Positions 17,833 to 27,650 of a stretch of 64,000 nt of DNA are shown piece after piece. Made by a program: the position numbers and the translations under genes. Positions within the stretch are counted from its first letter, which is position 1. Every line of letters begins with the position of its first letter. Below the pieces are notes generated by a model. The model was not told the DNA's origin and searched no databases. It worked only from the letters and a program-made list of their open reading frames with translations. The DNA comes from Martinezella calliandrae. Its GTDB lineage: Bacteria; Pseudomonadota; Alphaproteobacteria; Rhizobiales; Rhizobiaceae. The stretch is taken from assembly GCF_030272695.1 (NCBI RefSeq), contig NZ_JARFYN010000011.1, positions 81,653-145,652 on the forward strand. The letters are read 5' to 3'.

Positions 17833-20691
17833 ATGGCGATTGAGCAGTCAGGATCACTGAGCGCGACTAGAATTTTGTTCGGCCCGTTCGAACTGAATCT
17901 GGGCGAGCGTTCTCTCAAGAAGGCGGACGAGGCAATTCCGCTGGGGACACGGGCGTTTGACATTCTTTTGACGCTCATCGAGCGAGCCGGTGAGGTTGTC
18001 GGTAAGCACGAGCTGATTGCCAAGGTATGGCCAGACGTGACCGTCGAGGAAGGCAGCCTGCGCGTTCATCTGTCGGCGTTGCGCAAGGCGCTGGGCGACG
18101 GACAATTCGGTCGCAGGTACATCACCAACGTGCAGGGTCGGGGCTATTCCTTTGTTGGGCCTGTCACGCGCCAGGAAAGCGTAGACCATAAGCGAAGCCC
18201 TGCCAGGCTTTCGAACCTGCCTGCCGCCTATCGCGGCATGATCGGTCGTGACGACGTCGTCCAGCAGATCTGCAACCGCCTGATGTCGGAGCGGTTGATC
18301 ACCATCCTGGGCACAGGCGGGATCGGCAAGACCACGGTCGCTTCGGCCGTTGGACATGCAGCGTCGCCCGATTTCGCAGGCGCAGTGTTTTTCGTCGATC
18401 TCTCGGTGCTGAGGAGCGGGGACCAGATTGTCGCTGCCATCGCGTCCACGATGGGGTCTGTTGCGCAGCCCGGCGATCCGGAAGAAGCATTGCTGGAGTT
18501 CCTGCGCTCCCGAAGAGCTCTTCTTATTCTCGACAGCTGCGAGCATCTCATTGACGAGGCGGCCGAGATCGCCGACCGCATATGTCAATGTGCGCCGGAC
18601 ATGCATTTGCTGGCCACCAGCCGCGAGGCGCTGCAGATCGCCGGCGAGCGCGTCTTACGGCTTCAGCCGCTGGATTGCCCGCCAGAGCAAGCCGGGCAGA
18701 CTGCCGACGAGGTTCTTTCCTATCCGGCCGCACGGCTGTTCATGGAGCGAGTGAGCGCACGCGGTGTCGAGCTTGCCCTCGGTCCGGACGATCCCCCGTT
18801 CTTGGCCGAGATCTGCCGCCGGCTCGACGGCATCCCACTGGCGATTGAGCTGGCCGCCAGAAGGGCGGCAGTTTTTGGAATTCGGGACACTGCGTTGAGG
18901 CTGGCCTCGCATCTCGACCTGCAGAAACTCAGCCGACGAACGGCAAATCGGCGGCACCAGACGCTGAGAGCGACGCTGGACTGGAGCCATGACCTGCTTT
19001 CCGAGGCCGAGCGTGCGGTTCTGCGCCGCCTGGCGATCTTCGTTGGGCCCTTCACGCTGGAGGCGGCGCTGACAATGGCGGAGCGGGAAGGCGTGAGCCG
19101 GACGGACAACATCGACCTTGTGGCCAGCCTCGTGGAGAAGTCGCTGATCGAAGCCCGCATCGACGCACCCGGAGCATCCTATCGGCTGCTCGATACCACG
19201 CGCGCCTATGCCCTGGAAAAGCTGGTCGACAGCGGCGAACTTGACGAGATCGCCGACCGACACGCGAACTATTCGATCGATCAGTTGAAGGCCGATTGCA
19301 CCGCCTGGAAGAATACGCAGCTCTACAAGGACTATCTCGGCAATATCCGGGCCGCCCTCGACTGGAGCTTCGGTCCCCGCGGCAGCGACGCATTGGCCAT
19401 CCGACTGGCCGCCGCCGCCGGGCCGTTATTTCTGTCCATGCCGCTCCTTGCCGAGTGTCGAGACTGGATGGAGAGGGCAATCGATCGAATGTCCCCGGAA
19501 TGCGACCTGCAGCATCAGGTGGAAATTCATGCGTCGTTTGCCTTGTCGTTGATGTTGATCTATGGAGATAGCAAGAAAATCCGCGCTGCCTTCTATACGG
19601 CGCTGGGTCTTGCCGAGCGGTGCGGCGACGCGCCCCAGCAATTGCGTCTGCTCAGCGGGTTGTCGATGTATTCCCTGCATCTCGCTGACGTCGCCGGCGC
19701 CTTCGATGTTGCTCGTCGGGGCGAGGCTGTCGCGGCGAAAACCGGAAACCAGGACGATGCTGCCATTGCCGACTGCATGCTCGGAACGGCCTACTATCTT
19801 GCCGGCGACCATCTGCTGGCGCAGAAGCATCTCGAACAGGCGCTACGCGACCTGCCGCACGAGCCGCCGTCAATTGCCGGCCAATATATGTTCTACCCGC
19901 GATCCCAGTCGCTCATGTGCCTCACGCGCTCGCACTGGTTGGCCGGCAATCTCGATCGTGCCGTGTGCTATGCGGAAACGACCGTGGAGGAAGCGGACAG
20001 CTCGGAGCACCCGATCACGCTGATCAGTGCACTCGGCATGATGATGTCGCTGTATTTCTGGATCGACGATCTACAGAAGATCGAGCGCAATCTCGTAAAG
20101 TTCGAGTACATCGCCGACAAGACATCCTTCGGCCCCTATCGCACAGTAGCCCATGGGCTGAAGGGCCTGCACCTGCTGCGAACTGGCCGTACATCGGAGG
20201 GAATGCGGTATTTGCGCGACACCTTGGAGAGCCTCGCGGTCCGGCGTTACAAGATGCTGGTGTCTGACTTCGCCGTGGAACTCGCACTCTGCCTGGCAAA
20301 ACAGAACGAGCGGGCAGAAGCGTTGGCTCTCGTCGACGACGTGATCGCCGGCTATCGCCGGGTCAACATGCTCATCCACCTGCCGGCGCTGCTTCTGACG
20401 AAAGCCATGATATTCATTTACGGGGACGCGCCGGATCTCAAGTTGGCGGAAGAGTATCTTCAGAGGTCGATAGCCGAGGCCCGGAAGCAATCGACGCTTT
20501 CATACGAATTGAGAGCAGCCTTGCAACTCGCCCGAATCTGGATCGGCAACGGCGAGGTACAGCGGGCGCGCGATCTGATCGGGCCTATTTACAATCGATT
20601 CTCCGAAGGTTTTGGCACCCCTGATCTCATTCTGGCATGGGAAATGCTCCGCGATGAGCACCACAACTTGGTACATTTTAATAGCGGATAA
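17833..20691 (+). CDS. winged-helix / STAND-type ATPase / helical-repeat regulator, copy 1
   Basis: A 952-residue multidomain regulator. Residues about 12-112 form an OmpR/CadC-type winged helix (FGPFELNLGERSL, AFDILLTLIE, LRVHLSALRKAL, YITNVQGRGYSFVG). A nucleotide-binding domain follows, with Walker A GTGGIGKTTVA (about 160-170), Walker B ALLILDSCEHL and the GxP-type motif LDGIPLAIELAARRA, as in STAND/NB-ARC ATPases. The remaining 500 residues are helical repeats of TPR type. No membrane segment is seen. Such proteins usually act as signal-switched transcription factors; the ligand is unknown. MAIEQ at 17833 is shared with the tandem paralog, which favours this ATG over GTG 17824. Confidence 0.85.
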   Translation: MAIEQSGSLSATRILFGPFELNLGERSLKKADEAIPLGTRAFDILLTLIERAGEVVGKHELIAKVWPDVTVEEGSLRVHLSALRKALGDGQFGRRYITNVQGRGYSFVGPVTRQESVDHKRSPARLSNLPAAYRGMIGRDDVVQQICNRLMSERLITILGTGGIGKTTVASAVGHAASPDFAGAVFFVDLSVLRSGDQIVAAIASTMGSVAQPGDPEEALLEFLRSRRALLILDSCEHLIDEAAEIADRICQCAPDMHLLATSREALQIAGERVLRLQPLDCPPEQAGQTADEVLSYPAARLFMERVSARGVELALGPDDPPFLAEICRRLDGIPLAIELAARRAAVFGIRDTALRLASHLDLQKLSRRTANRRHQTLRATLDWSHDLLSEAERAVLRRLAIFVGPFTLEAALTMAEREGVSRTDNIDLVASLVEKSLIEARIDAPGASYRLLDTTRAYALEKLVDSGELDEIADRHANYSIDQLKADCTAWKNTQLYKDYLGNIRAALDWSFGPRGSDALAIRLAAAAGPLFLSMPLLAECRDWMERAIDRMSPECDLQHQVEIHASFALSLMLIYGDSKKIRAAFYTALGLAERCGDAPQQLRLLSGLSMYSLHLADVAGAFDVARRGEAVAAKTGNQDDAAIADCMLGTAYYLAGDHLLAQKHLEQALRDLPHEPPSIAGQYMFYPRSQSLMCLTRSHWLAGNLDRAVCYAETTVEEADSSEHPITLISALGMMMSLYFWIDDLQKIERNLVKFEYIADKTSFGPYRTVAHGLKGLHLLRTGRTSEGMRYLRDTLESLAVRRYKMLVSDFAVELALCLAKQNERAEALALVDDVIAGYRRVNMLIHLPALLLTKAMIFIYGDAPDLKLAEEYLQRSIAEARKQSTLSYELRAALQLARIWIGNGEVQRARDLIGPIYNRFSEGFGTPDLILAWEMLRDEHHNLVHFNSG

Positions 20692-20923
20692 TTTGCGGTT
20701 CATAGCGCATAATATGCGGATGTCGTGGTTCTAGGGCGTTGCATGGTCGTTACGATGCCATGCGCCAGGCAGGGCCTTGCAGCGGCACAATGCATTCGCA
20801 ATCACAAAGAAACAGGACGCGCTTCGGTTGATGTCTGGCAAGGTTTCGATTGACACTGATGGGTGGGAGCCCATTCCGCCGGACGGAAAGCGAAGTCGTC
20901 GCTCAGGCCTTGGTGGGCTGGTC

Positions 20924-23791
20924 ATGGCTATTGAGCAGCCGGAGTCACGGAGCGTCGCTAGAGTTTTGTTCGGCCCGTTCGAGCTAAACCTGAGCGAGCG
21001 CTCTCTCAAGAAGGCAGACGAAGCAATTCCGCTCGGGGCAAGGGCGTTCGACATTCTTGTAACCCTCATCGATCGGGCGGGCGAGACTGTCGGCAAGGAC
21101 GAACTTATTGCCAAGGTATGGCCGGACGTGAACGTTGAGGAAGGCAGCTTGCGCGTTCATTTGTCGGCGTTGCGCAAGGTGCTGGGCACTGGGCAATTTG
21201 GTCGCAAATACATCATAAATGTGCAGGGGCGAGGCTACTCCTTTGTCGAACCTGTAACGCGTGAGCAAGCTGGAGCCGACACGACGAATGCACTTGTCCG
21301 AAGTTCGAATCTGCCGGCGCCGCTCGATGGGATGATGATCGGTCGTGACGACGTCGTCCTGCAAATTCGCAGCCGCCTCGGGGCGGAGCGTTTGATCACA
21401 ATCCTCGGCGCAGGTGGCATTGGCAAGACCACCGTCGCCCTGGCCGTGGGACAAGCTGCGCTGATCGACTTCGCGGGCGCAGTGTTTTTCCTTGACCTCT
21501 CGGTGCTCAGAAGCAAGGACCAGGTCATCGCCGCCATGGCCTCCACAATCGGGCTTGTTGCGCAGCCCGGCGATCCCGAAGACGCATTGCTTGAGTTTTT
21601 GCACTCACGCAGGGCTCTCCTTCTCCTCGACAGTTGCGAGCATCTCATCGAAGAGATCGCCAAGATCGCAGACCGCATATGTCAACATGCGCCCGACATC
21701 CACGTGCTGGCCACCAGCCGGGAGGCGTTACAAACCGTCGGAGAGCAGGTCTTCCGACTTCAACCCTTGGACTGCCCGCCCGAACAACCTGATCAGACTG
21801 CGGACGAGATCCTTTCCTATCCGGCTACACGGCTGTTTATGGAGCGGGTCGGCGCGCGCGGCGTCGACCTTGCGCTCGGCTCGGGTGGTGCTGCATTTGT
21901 GGCGGAAATCTGCCGCAGGCTCGACGGCATCCCGCTGGCGATCGAACTCGCCGCCGGCAGGGCTGCAATCTTCGGCGTGCGCGATATTGCGGCAAAGCTG
22001 GCCTTACGCCTCGACCTACTGAAGCTCGGTCGACGAGCGGCAAGTCCACGGCACCAGACGTTGAGGGCGACGCTGGACTGGAGCCACGACCTCCTTTCCG
22101 AAATCGAACGCGCCATTCTGAGGCGCGTGGCGATCTTTGTGGGGCGCTTCACGCTGGAAGCAGCGCTGGCGGTGGCGCAGCAAGACGGCACTAGCCAGCC
22201 AGACGCCACTGATGCGTTGGGCAATCTCGTTGAGAAGTCGCTGATCGGAGCCCGCATCGACTCCTGGGGAGCATCCTACCGACTGCTCGATACGACGCGC
22301 GCCTATGCGTTGGAAAAACTGGTTGCCAGCGGTGAGCACCGCTCGATTGCGACCCGGCATGCGAACTATTCAATCCAGATGCTGAAGGTCAGTAGCGCCA
22401 CTCCGATCGCCTCTGAGTCGGCCTCGACCGAACACTTGGCTCGCTACGCCCAGGAAATTGACAACGTGCGCTCGGCACTTGATTGGGCCTTCTCGCCGAC
22501 AGGCAATACGGAGCTCGGCATCGAACTGGTTGTTGCCGCGATTCCGCTATGGATGCGTCTCTCATTGGTCGCGGAGTGCGGCTCGCGGGTGAAGCAAGCG
22601 CTCGGGGTTCTGGGGCCGGAGAGAGCTGTCGATGGGCCACTTGAAATGAAGCTCTATGGAGCGCTTGGCTTCGCCGCTATGCTCACAAAGGGCGCAGCAC
22701 CAGAAGCCGCAACGTGCCTCCGAAAGGCCCTCGCGATCGCGGAGGCGGTGGGCGATGACGACTATCAGCTGCGCGTCCTCTGGGGGCTTTGGTCCGATCG
22801 GAATATTAACGCAGAATTTCGCGAATCGTTATCCCTCGCCGAAAGATTTCGAAGCCTGGCTTCTCGATCTGGCGATCCGGTGGATATCGCCATCGGCGAG
22901 CGCATGACAGGATTTGTCCGACACTATATCGGCGATCACGCGGCTGCTCGCCGTCACATCGAGCGCATGCTTGCCTTGCAGGATGACGCACTTCGATATG
23001 ACAACATTGCTCGTTTCCAATTCGATCCCTGGGTAACGGCACGAGTCACTCTTGCACGGGTACTCTGCATTCAGGGCTTGCCAGAACAGGCAATGGAAAT
23101 GCTCGAACGAGGCGTGGCCGAAGCGCTGACTATCGATCACGCCACCACCCAGTGCAACGTTCTTGCAAAAGCGTGTCCGGTTGCATTGTTCGCCCGTGAC
23201 CTTGCGGCAGCTGAGCGGTTCATCTTATTGTTGGAACGTGCAGTGATGCAAGGATTGTCATTTTGGCAAGCTGAAGGACGCGGCTACCGTGGCGTCTTCC
23301 ACCTCATGCGGGGCGAGACGGAGGAAGGCGTGCGGTTGGTGCGGAGTGCTTTCGGCAATGTTGAAACGAAGGTCGTCACCCCGCCATATCCGCACTTCCT
23401 GGGCGCACTCGCAGAGGGTCAGTCAAGCCTGGGAGAAATCACCGAGGCTCTTCACACCGTGGACCAGGCAATCGCGTATTGTGAATTCCATGAAGAGGTC
23501 TGGTATTTGCCCGAACTTCTTCGGATCAAAGGTGAGATCAGCCGAGGTGCAGGCTCCGACGAAATTGCACAAGACCTGTTCCTCCGCTCACTGGACTTGG
23601 CCCGCAATCACGGCGCACTGTTATGGGAATTGAGAGCCGCGACCAACCTGGCACGGCTCTGGCAGGGGGGTGGTCGGGTGGTCGAAGCTCGCGAGTTGCT
23701 CCTGCGGGCCTACGGGCAATTCCGCGAAGGCTTTGCAACTCCGGACTTGCTCGAGGCAAAAGCTCTCCTGTCGGCATTGGCCGTCGAATAG
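20924..23791 (+). CDS. winged-helix / STAND-type ATPase / helical-repeat regulator, copy 2
   Basis: A 955-residue paralog of the preceding gene with the same order: winged helix (FGPFELNLSERSLKKADEAI), Walker A GAGGIGKTTVA, ALLLLDSCEHLIEE, LDGIPLAIELAAGRA, and a long helical-repeat C-terminus. Similarity is high in the first 500 residues and clearly weaker in the repeat region, which suggests the DNA-binding and switch parts are conserved while the sensing part has diverged. MAIEQ at 20924 is chosen by comparison with copy 1; upstream in-frame codons from 20777 lack family similarity. About 230 bases separate the copies. A remnant tail of a third copy follows directly. Confidence 0.85.
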   Translation: MAIEQPESRSVARVLFGPFELNLSERSLKKADEAIPLGARAFDILVTLIDRAGETVGKDELIAKVWPDVNVEEGSLRVHLSALRKVLGTGQFGRKYIINVQGRGYSFVEPVTREQAGADTTNALVRSSNLPAPLDGMMIGRDDVVLQIRSRLGAERLITILGAGGIGKTTVALAVGQAALIDFAGAVFFLDLSVLRSKDQVIAAMASTIGLVAQPGDPEDALLEFLHSRRALLLLDSCEHLIEEIAKIADRICQHAPDIHVLATSREALQTVGEQVFRLQPLDCPPEQPDQTADEILSYPATRLFMERVGARGVDLALGSGGAAFVAEICRRLDGIPLAIELAAGRAAIFGVRDIAAKLALRLDLLKLGRRAASPRHQTLRATLDWSHDLLSEIERAILRRVAIFVGRFTLEAALAVAQQDGTSQPDATDALGNLVEKSLIGARIDSWGASYRLLDTTRAYALEKLVASGEHRSIATRHANYSIQMLKVSSATPIASESASTEHLARYAQEIDNVRSALDWAFSPTGNTELGIELVVAAIPLWMRLSLVAECGSRVKQALGVLGPERAVDGPLEMKLYGALGFAAMLTKGAAPEAATCLRKALAIAEAVGDDDYQLRVLWGLWSDRNINAEFRESLSLAERFRSLASRSGDPVDIAIGERMTGFVRHYIGDHAAARRHIERMLALQDDALRYDNIARFQFDPWVTARVTLARVLCIQGLPEQAMEMLERGVAEALTIDHATTQCNVLAKACPVALFARDLAAAERFILLLERAVMQGLSFWQAEGRGYRGVFHLMRGETEEGVRLVRSAFGNVETKVVTPPYPHFLGALAEGQSSLGEITEALHTVDQAIAYCEFHEEVWYLPELLRIKGEISRGAGSDEIAQDLFLRSLDLARNHGALLWELRAATNLARLWQGGGRVVEARELLLRAYGQFREGFATPDLLEAKALLSALAVE

Positions 23792-23896
23792 GCGCGCGAT
23801 CTGGTCAGGCCGGTTTACAGTCGGTTCCCCGAAGTCTTCGGTACTCCTGAACTCATCCAGGCACGCGCAATGCTCGATAATCCGCCTCCGGTCTGA
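23792..23896 (+). pseudogene. C-terminal remnant of a third winged-helix/STAND paralog
   Basis: Directly after the TAG stop of copy 2, and in the same frame, 34 codons read ARDLVRPVYSRFPEVFGTPE and LIQARAML before TGA at 23894. This aligns with the last 30 residues of copy 1 (ARDLIGPIYNRFSEGFGTPD) and copy 2 (ARELLLRAYGQFREGFATPD). No start codon or upstream coding part belongs to it. It is best explained as the tail of another array member lost by recombination. Confidence 0.7.
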
Positions 23897-24138
23897 TAAC
23901 CGCCATCCACGGCGTCCTGCAGGCGGCGTCAACTGCACACTCTTCACTACCGGCCGATGTCCTGCGTGAATCCTGATCCCGCAAGAACTGTCAAAGTGAC
24001 AGCAGACGCAGGAAAGACATGCGTCGGCCGCGCCAGTAGCCTCGCACATATGAACCGGCTTTCATGTGCCGAAGGGCCGCCAGCGCCAAGCGCGATCGTG
24101 GCCTGGCAGAGATCAATCAGCGGCGACAGGAGCGAGCG

Positions 24139-25554
24139 ATGGAACTTACGGCATTGCTGCTGTCGAGACTACAGTTCGCCTTCACGATCTCGTTCCACAT
24201 CGTCTTCCCGTCCTTCACGATCGGATTGGCCGCCTGGCTGGCCGTGCTCGAGGCGCTCCATCTGGCGACCGACCGGCCGGCCTACCGCACTGTGTTCGAG
24301 TTCTGGCTGAAGATTTTCGGCATCGCTTTCGGACTGGGCGTGGTGTCCGGCATCGTCATGGCTTTTGAGTTCGGCACCAATTGGAGCGAGCTCTCACGCC
24401 TTTCGGGACCGATCCAGGGACCGCTCCTGACCTATGAGACTTTCACGGCATTTGCCCTCGAGGCGAGCTTCTTTGGTGTGCTCCTGTTCGGCCGGCAGCG
24501 CGTGACCCCATGGTTCTATCTGTTCTCGACTGTCATGGTCGCTGTCGGCACCACTTTCTCCGCCTTCTGGATCATGGTCAACAACAGCTGGATGCAGGTG
24601 CCAGTCGGCTATGCCGTCCAGAATGGCGCTTTTGCGCCGACCGACTGGAGCGCGATCATCTTCAGCCCGGTCGTCTGGGTGCGCTTCCCGCACATGCTGC
24701 TCGCTTCGTATTTGACCGGCGCGTCCTGCGTTGCCGCCACGGGAGCCTGGTACCTGCTGCGTCGCGAATTCCATGCCGAAGCCCGTGTCATGCTCCGCAT
24801 GGGCCTTTATCTCGCGGCCGTCCTGATGCCGTTGCAGCTCTTCTTCGGCCACCTCACAGGCGATTACGTCCACAACAGGCAGCCAGCCAAGTTTGCTGCG
24901 ATCGAAGGTCGCTGGCACGCCGAGCAGCCCGCCAGCGAAGTGCTGATCGCCATTCCTGACGAGCGTGCGGAAGCCAATCGCTATGAGATATCCATCCCGG
25001 TCCTTGGAAGCCTGTTCGGCAGCATGAGCTTCAGCTCGAAGGAAGTCGGCCTGACCGAATTTCCGGCTGAGGACCGGCCGCCTGTCGTAATCACGTTCTT
25101 CGCATTCCGCATCATGGTTGGTTGTGGGATGGTCATGCTGTTGCTTGCCTGGCTTGGCACCTATCTCAGCGTCAAGAATCGCATTGAGCAAAGTCGCGTG
25201 CTGCTCTGGTGCACTTTTCTCAGTTTCCCCTTGCCGTATATCGCCATCCTTACGGGCTGGTTTACCGCAGAGGTCGGCCGTCAGCCATGGACCGTCTACG
25301 GTGTTTTGCGCACCGCGGATGCGTTGACGCCATTCCTGACGACGCGTACGGCGGCAATATCGCTCATCGTCTTCTGCGCGATCTATCTCTTCATCTTCTC
25401 TTTCGGCGTCCTCTATATCTATCGACTGCTCCGCGTCGGTCCCGTCGGCAGACTTGCGCTGCCACCGGCTAATGCCGTACCGAATCGTCCGATGTCTGTG
25501 GTCGATCCCTCGACCTTGGCGGATGTGCGCCGCTTCGCCGACGGAGAATCATAA
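24139..25554 (+). CDS. cioA: cytochrome bd ubiquinol oxidase subunit I (cyanide-insensitive type)
   Basis: A 471-residue integral membrane protein of the CydA/CioA family, with about nine membrane segments. The N-terminal LSRLQFAFTISFHIVFPSFTIG carries the His ligand of the high-spin haem, written here as two adjoining parts of the same helix. FPHMLLASYLTGA carries the second haem His, and GRQPWTVYGVLRT is the family signature near the C-terminus. The Q-loop is short, as in CioA-type oxidases. It reduces O2 with quinol electrons at low oxygen or under respiratory inhibition. ATG 24139 has CAGGAG upstream; the stop overlaps the next start (TAATG). Confidence 0.92.
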   Translation: MELTALLLSRLQFAFTISFHIVFPSFTIGLAAWLAVLEALHLATDRPAYRTVFEFWLKIFGIAFGLGVVSGIVMAFEFGTNWSELSRLSGPIQGPLLTYETFTAFALEASFFGVLLFGRQRVTPWFYLFSTVMVAVGTTFSAFWIMVNNSWMQVPVGYAVQNGAFAPTDWSAIIFSPVVWVRFPHMLLASYLTGASCVAATGAWYLLRREFHAEARVMLRMGLYLAAVLMPLQLFFGHLTGDYVHNRQPAKFAAIEGRWHAEQPASEVLIAIPDERAEANRYEISIPVLGSLFGSMSFSSKEVGLTEFPAEDRPPVVITFFAFRIMVGCGMVMLLLAWLGTYLSVKNRIEQSRVLLWCTFLSFPLPYIAILTGWFTAEVGRQPWTVYGVLRTADALTPFLTTRTAAISLIVFCAIYLFIFSFGVLYIYRLLRVGPVGRLALPPANAVPNRPMSVVDPSTLADVRRFADGES

Positions 25555-26549
25555 TGGTCCTCTATTGGGTCGCCTTTCTCGCCGTTGTCACGCTGCTCTA
25601 CGTGCTCCTCGACGGATTCGATCTTGGCGTCGGGATACTCAGTGCCGGAGCAGCCAGCGATGCGAACCGCAACGCGATGATGAACGCGATCGCCCCGGTC
25701 TGGGATGGCAACGAAACTTGGCTCGTCGCCATCGGCGTGGTGCTCTGGGGCGCTTTCCCGGTCGCCTATGCGACCCTTCTGTCTGCCTTCTACCTGCCGC
25801 TTCTCTTCATGCTTGCTGGGCTGATCCTGCGCGGGGTGGCCTTCGAATTCCGGCACAGAACGCGTCGCTGGCGGTGGCTTTGGGATGCGAGCTTTGCCGT
25901 GGGTTCGCTCGTTGCCGCCTTCATGCAGGGCGTGACCGTCGGTGCGTTGGTTGAGGGTGTTCCCATCGCCAATGGCCGCTATTCCGGCGGAGAGTTCGGT
26001 TGGTTGAGCACCTTCTCGATACTCTGCGGCATCGGCCTTTGTGTCGGCTATTGCCTGCTGGGCGCGAGTTGGCTTGTGCGAAAATGCGACGGTGAGGTCC
26101 GAGATCTTTCCCATCGCTTCATTCCTCGCCTGTCGATTGGGCTGTTCGTGTTCCTGCTCGCTGTGTTCGCCTTCGCGCTTCTCAAAGACCTCCGTATCAT
26201 GGACCGGTGGGTCGAGCGGCCCTTTCTCCTCGTCTTTCCCGCGGTCGGGGCAGTGGCCGCGATCAGGCTGGCCACCGGCATTCAGCGTCGGAGCGACCGC
26301 GTACCATTCCCGATGGTCTCCCTGATTTTCGCCGCAGCGTTCGCGACGCTCGCCATCTCCTTCTGGCCGTACATGATCCCGTTCTCGATCACGATCGACG
26401 CGGCCGCAGCGCCCCATTCGAGCCTCGCTTTCATGTTCTGGGGCGTTGGCCTCTTCGTATTCCCGCTGACGCTGATTCATACCGCGATCAACTACAGCGT
26501 GTTTAGAAAGATTCCGCCACCTCCAAAGACGGAGATGAATAAAAAATGA
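25554..26549 (+). CDS. cioB: cytochrome bd ubiquinol oxidase subunit II
   Basis: A 331-residue, largely hydrophobic subunit II of the bd oxidase. Typical segments are YVLLDGFDLGVGIL near the N-terminus, IAPVWDGNETWLVA, and FSITIDAAAAPHSSLAFMFW near the C-terminus. Its ATG shares a base with the stop of cioA, so the subunits are translationally coupled. The pair forms the membrane heterodimer; the small third subunit (CydX) was not seen. An HlyD-like gene starts about 120 bases downstream. Confidence 0.92.
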   Translation: MVLYWVAFLAVVTLLYVLLDGFDLGVGILSAGAASDANRNAMMNAIAPVWDGNETWLVAIGVVLWGAFPVAYATLLSAFYLPLLFMLAGLILRGVAFEFRHRTRRWRWLWDASFAVGSLVAAFMQGVTVGALVEGVPIANGRYSGGEFGWLSTFSILCGIGLCVGYCLLGASWLVRKCDGEVRDLSHRFIPRLSIGLFVFLLAVFAFALLKDLRIMDRWVERPFLLVFPAVGAVAAIRLATGIQRRSDRVPFPMVSLIFAAAFATLAISFWPYMIPFSITIDAAAAPHSSLAFMFWGVGLFVFPLTLIHTAINYSVFRKIPPPPKTEMNKK

Positions 26550-26668
26550 ACGTCTTGATGGTTGTAGAGAATGCCCGTTGACAAGCGAGCAATGGGCGCA
26601 TCATGCACCGACGCTTGAGCAACGTCAGAATCCGGATATCGCAACCACATCCGCCAGGGGCAGCAGAC

Positions 26669-27649
26669 ATGGCCAGGATCATCCGCATCATCATCGGGCT
26701 AGCCTTGCTTTCAGGCCTCGGCGTGCTTCTCTGGTTTGCGACGAGACCGCCGCCACTTGTCGTTCAAGGTGAAGTGTCGGCCAATCGGGTCGATATCAGC
26801 CCGCGTGTTTCCGGACGGATTGCAACACTCAACGCCGATGTCGGTGACAATGTCCAAGGCGGCGCTGTAATCGCGGTACTCGAGAGCCCACAGCTCGTCG
26901 CGGGGCTGCATATGGCCGAGGCTGCTCTTGCCGTCGCTGAAGCGGATCTTGTCCGGGTTAACAGCACCCGGCCTGAAACTATTGCCGCCCGGAAGGCCGA
27001 ACTGGCCGCCGCCGCCGCCGACGTCACGCTTTACCAGGAGGATTTCGATCGTCAGGCAAAGCTGATCACGACAGGCGCCTCTTCGCAATCACGCGTGGAC
27101 GAAACGACGCGTAACCTCGAAGCCGCGATCCGCAAGCGCGAGTCGGCTGAAGCCAACCTCGACCTCGCCGTCGCAGGAGCCAGCCAGGAGGAAAAGGCGC
27201 TGGCGGCGACCCAGGTCGAGCGGGCAAGATCCTCACTCAACCAGCAACAGGTCGACATTTCGGAATTGACCATCCACGCACCGATCTCCGGCCAGGTGAC
27301 GACGCGCGTGGCCGAACTCGGTGAGAATTTCTCGGCGGGTGCCCCGCTATTTTCGCTGATCGACCTGGAGAACCCGTGGTTCACGTTTAATTTGCGCGAG
27401 GACCTGCTGAAGGGCCTGAAAGTCGGTGATGGATTCGATGTGACGGTGCCGGCCATGGGCGACGCGAAGATCCCCGTTAAGGTCACGACGATCAATGCGC
27501 AGGGCCAGTATGCGACCTGGCGAGCCACGCGAGCGACCGGCGACTTCGACCTGCGTACCTTCGAGGTGCGGGCGAACCCGGTCAACCCCGTGCCGGGCTT
27601 GCGCCCCGGCATGAGTGTGATCGCGTCCTGGCCACCCGCGGGGCATTGA
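26669..27649 (+). CDS. HlyD-family membrane fusion/adaptor protein
   Basis: A 326-residue periplasmic adaptor. The N-terminus has one membrane anchor (IIRIIIGLALLSGLGVLLWF), then a biotinyl-lipoyl half (VDISPRVSGRIATLNADVGD), a long coiled-coil hairpin (about residues 85-200, rich in Ala, Glu, Arg) and the second half (LTIHAPISGQVTTRVAELGE), followed by a beta-barrel domain. ATG 26669 places the anchor at the start. It is followed after 1 base by two ABC-2-type permeases, so it most likely links an ABC exporter to an outer membrane partner, as in YhiI/YbhG systems. Confidence 0.87.
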   Translation: MARIIRIIIGLALLSGLGVLLWFATRPPPLVVQGEVSANRVDISPRVSGRIATLNADVGDNVQGGAVIAVLESPQLVAGLHMAEAALAVAEADLVRVNSTRPETIAARKAELAAAAADVTLYQEDFDRQAKLITTGASSQSRVDETTRNLEAAIRKRESAEANLDLAVAGASQEEKALAATQVERARSSLNQQQVDISELTIHAPISGQVTTRVAELGENFSAGAPLFSLIDLENPWFTFNLREDLLKGLKVGDGFDVTVPAMGDAKIPVKVTTINAQGQYATWRATRATGDFDLRTFEVRANPVNPVPGLRPGMSVIASWPPAGH

Positions 27650-27650
27650 G

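Noticed and set aside
25419..26480. A 353-codon minus-strand frame opposite cioB
   Set aside because: The product is an extremely charged sequence complementary to membrane-helix codons; cioB on the other strand explains the openness.
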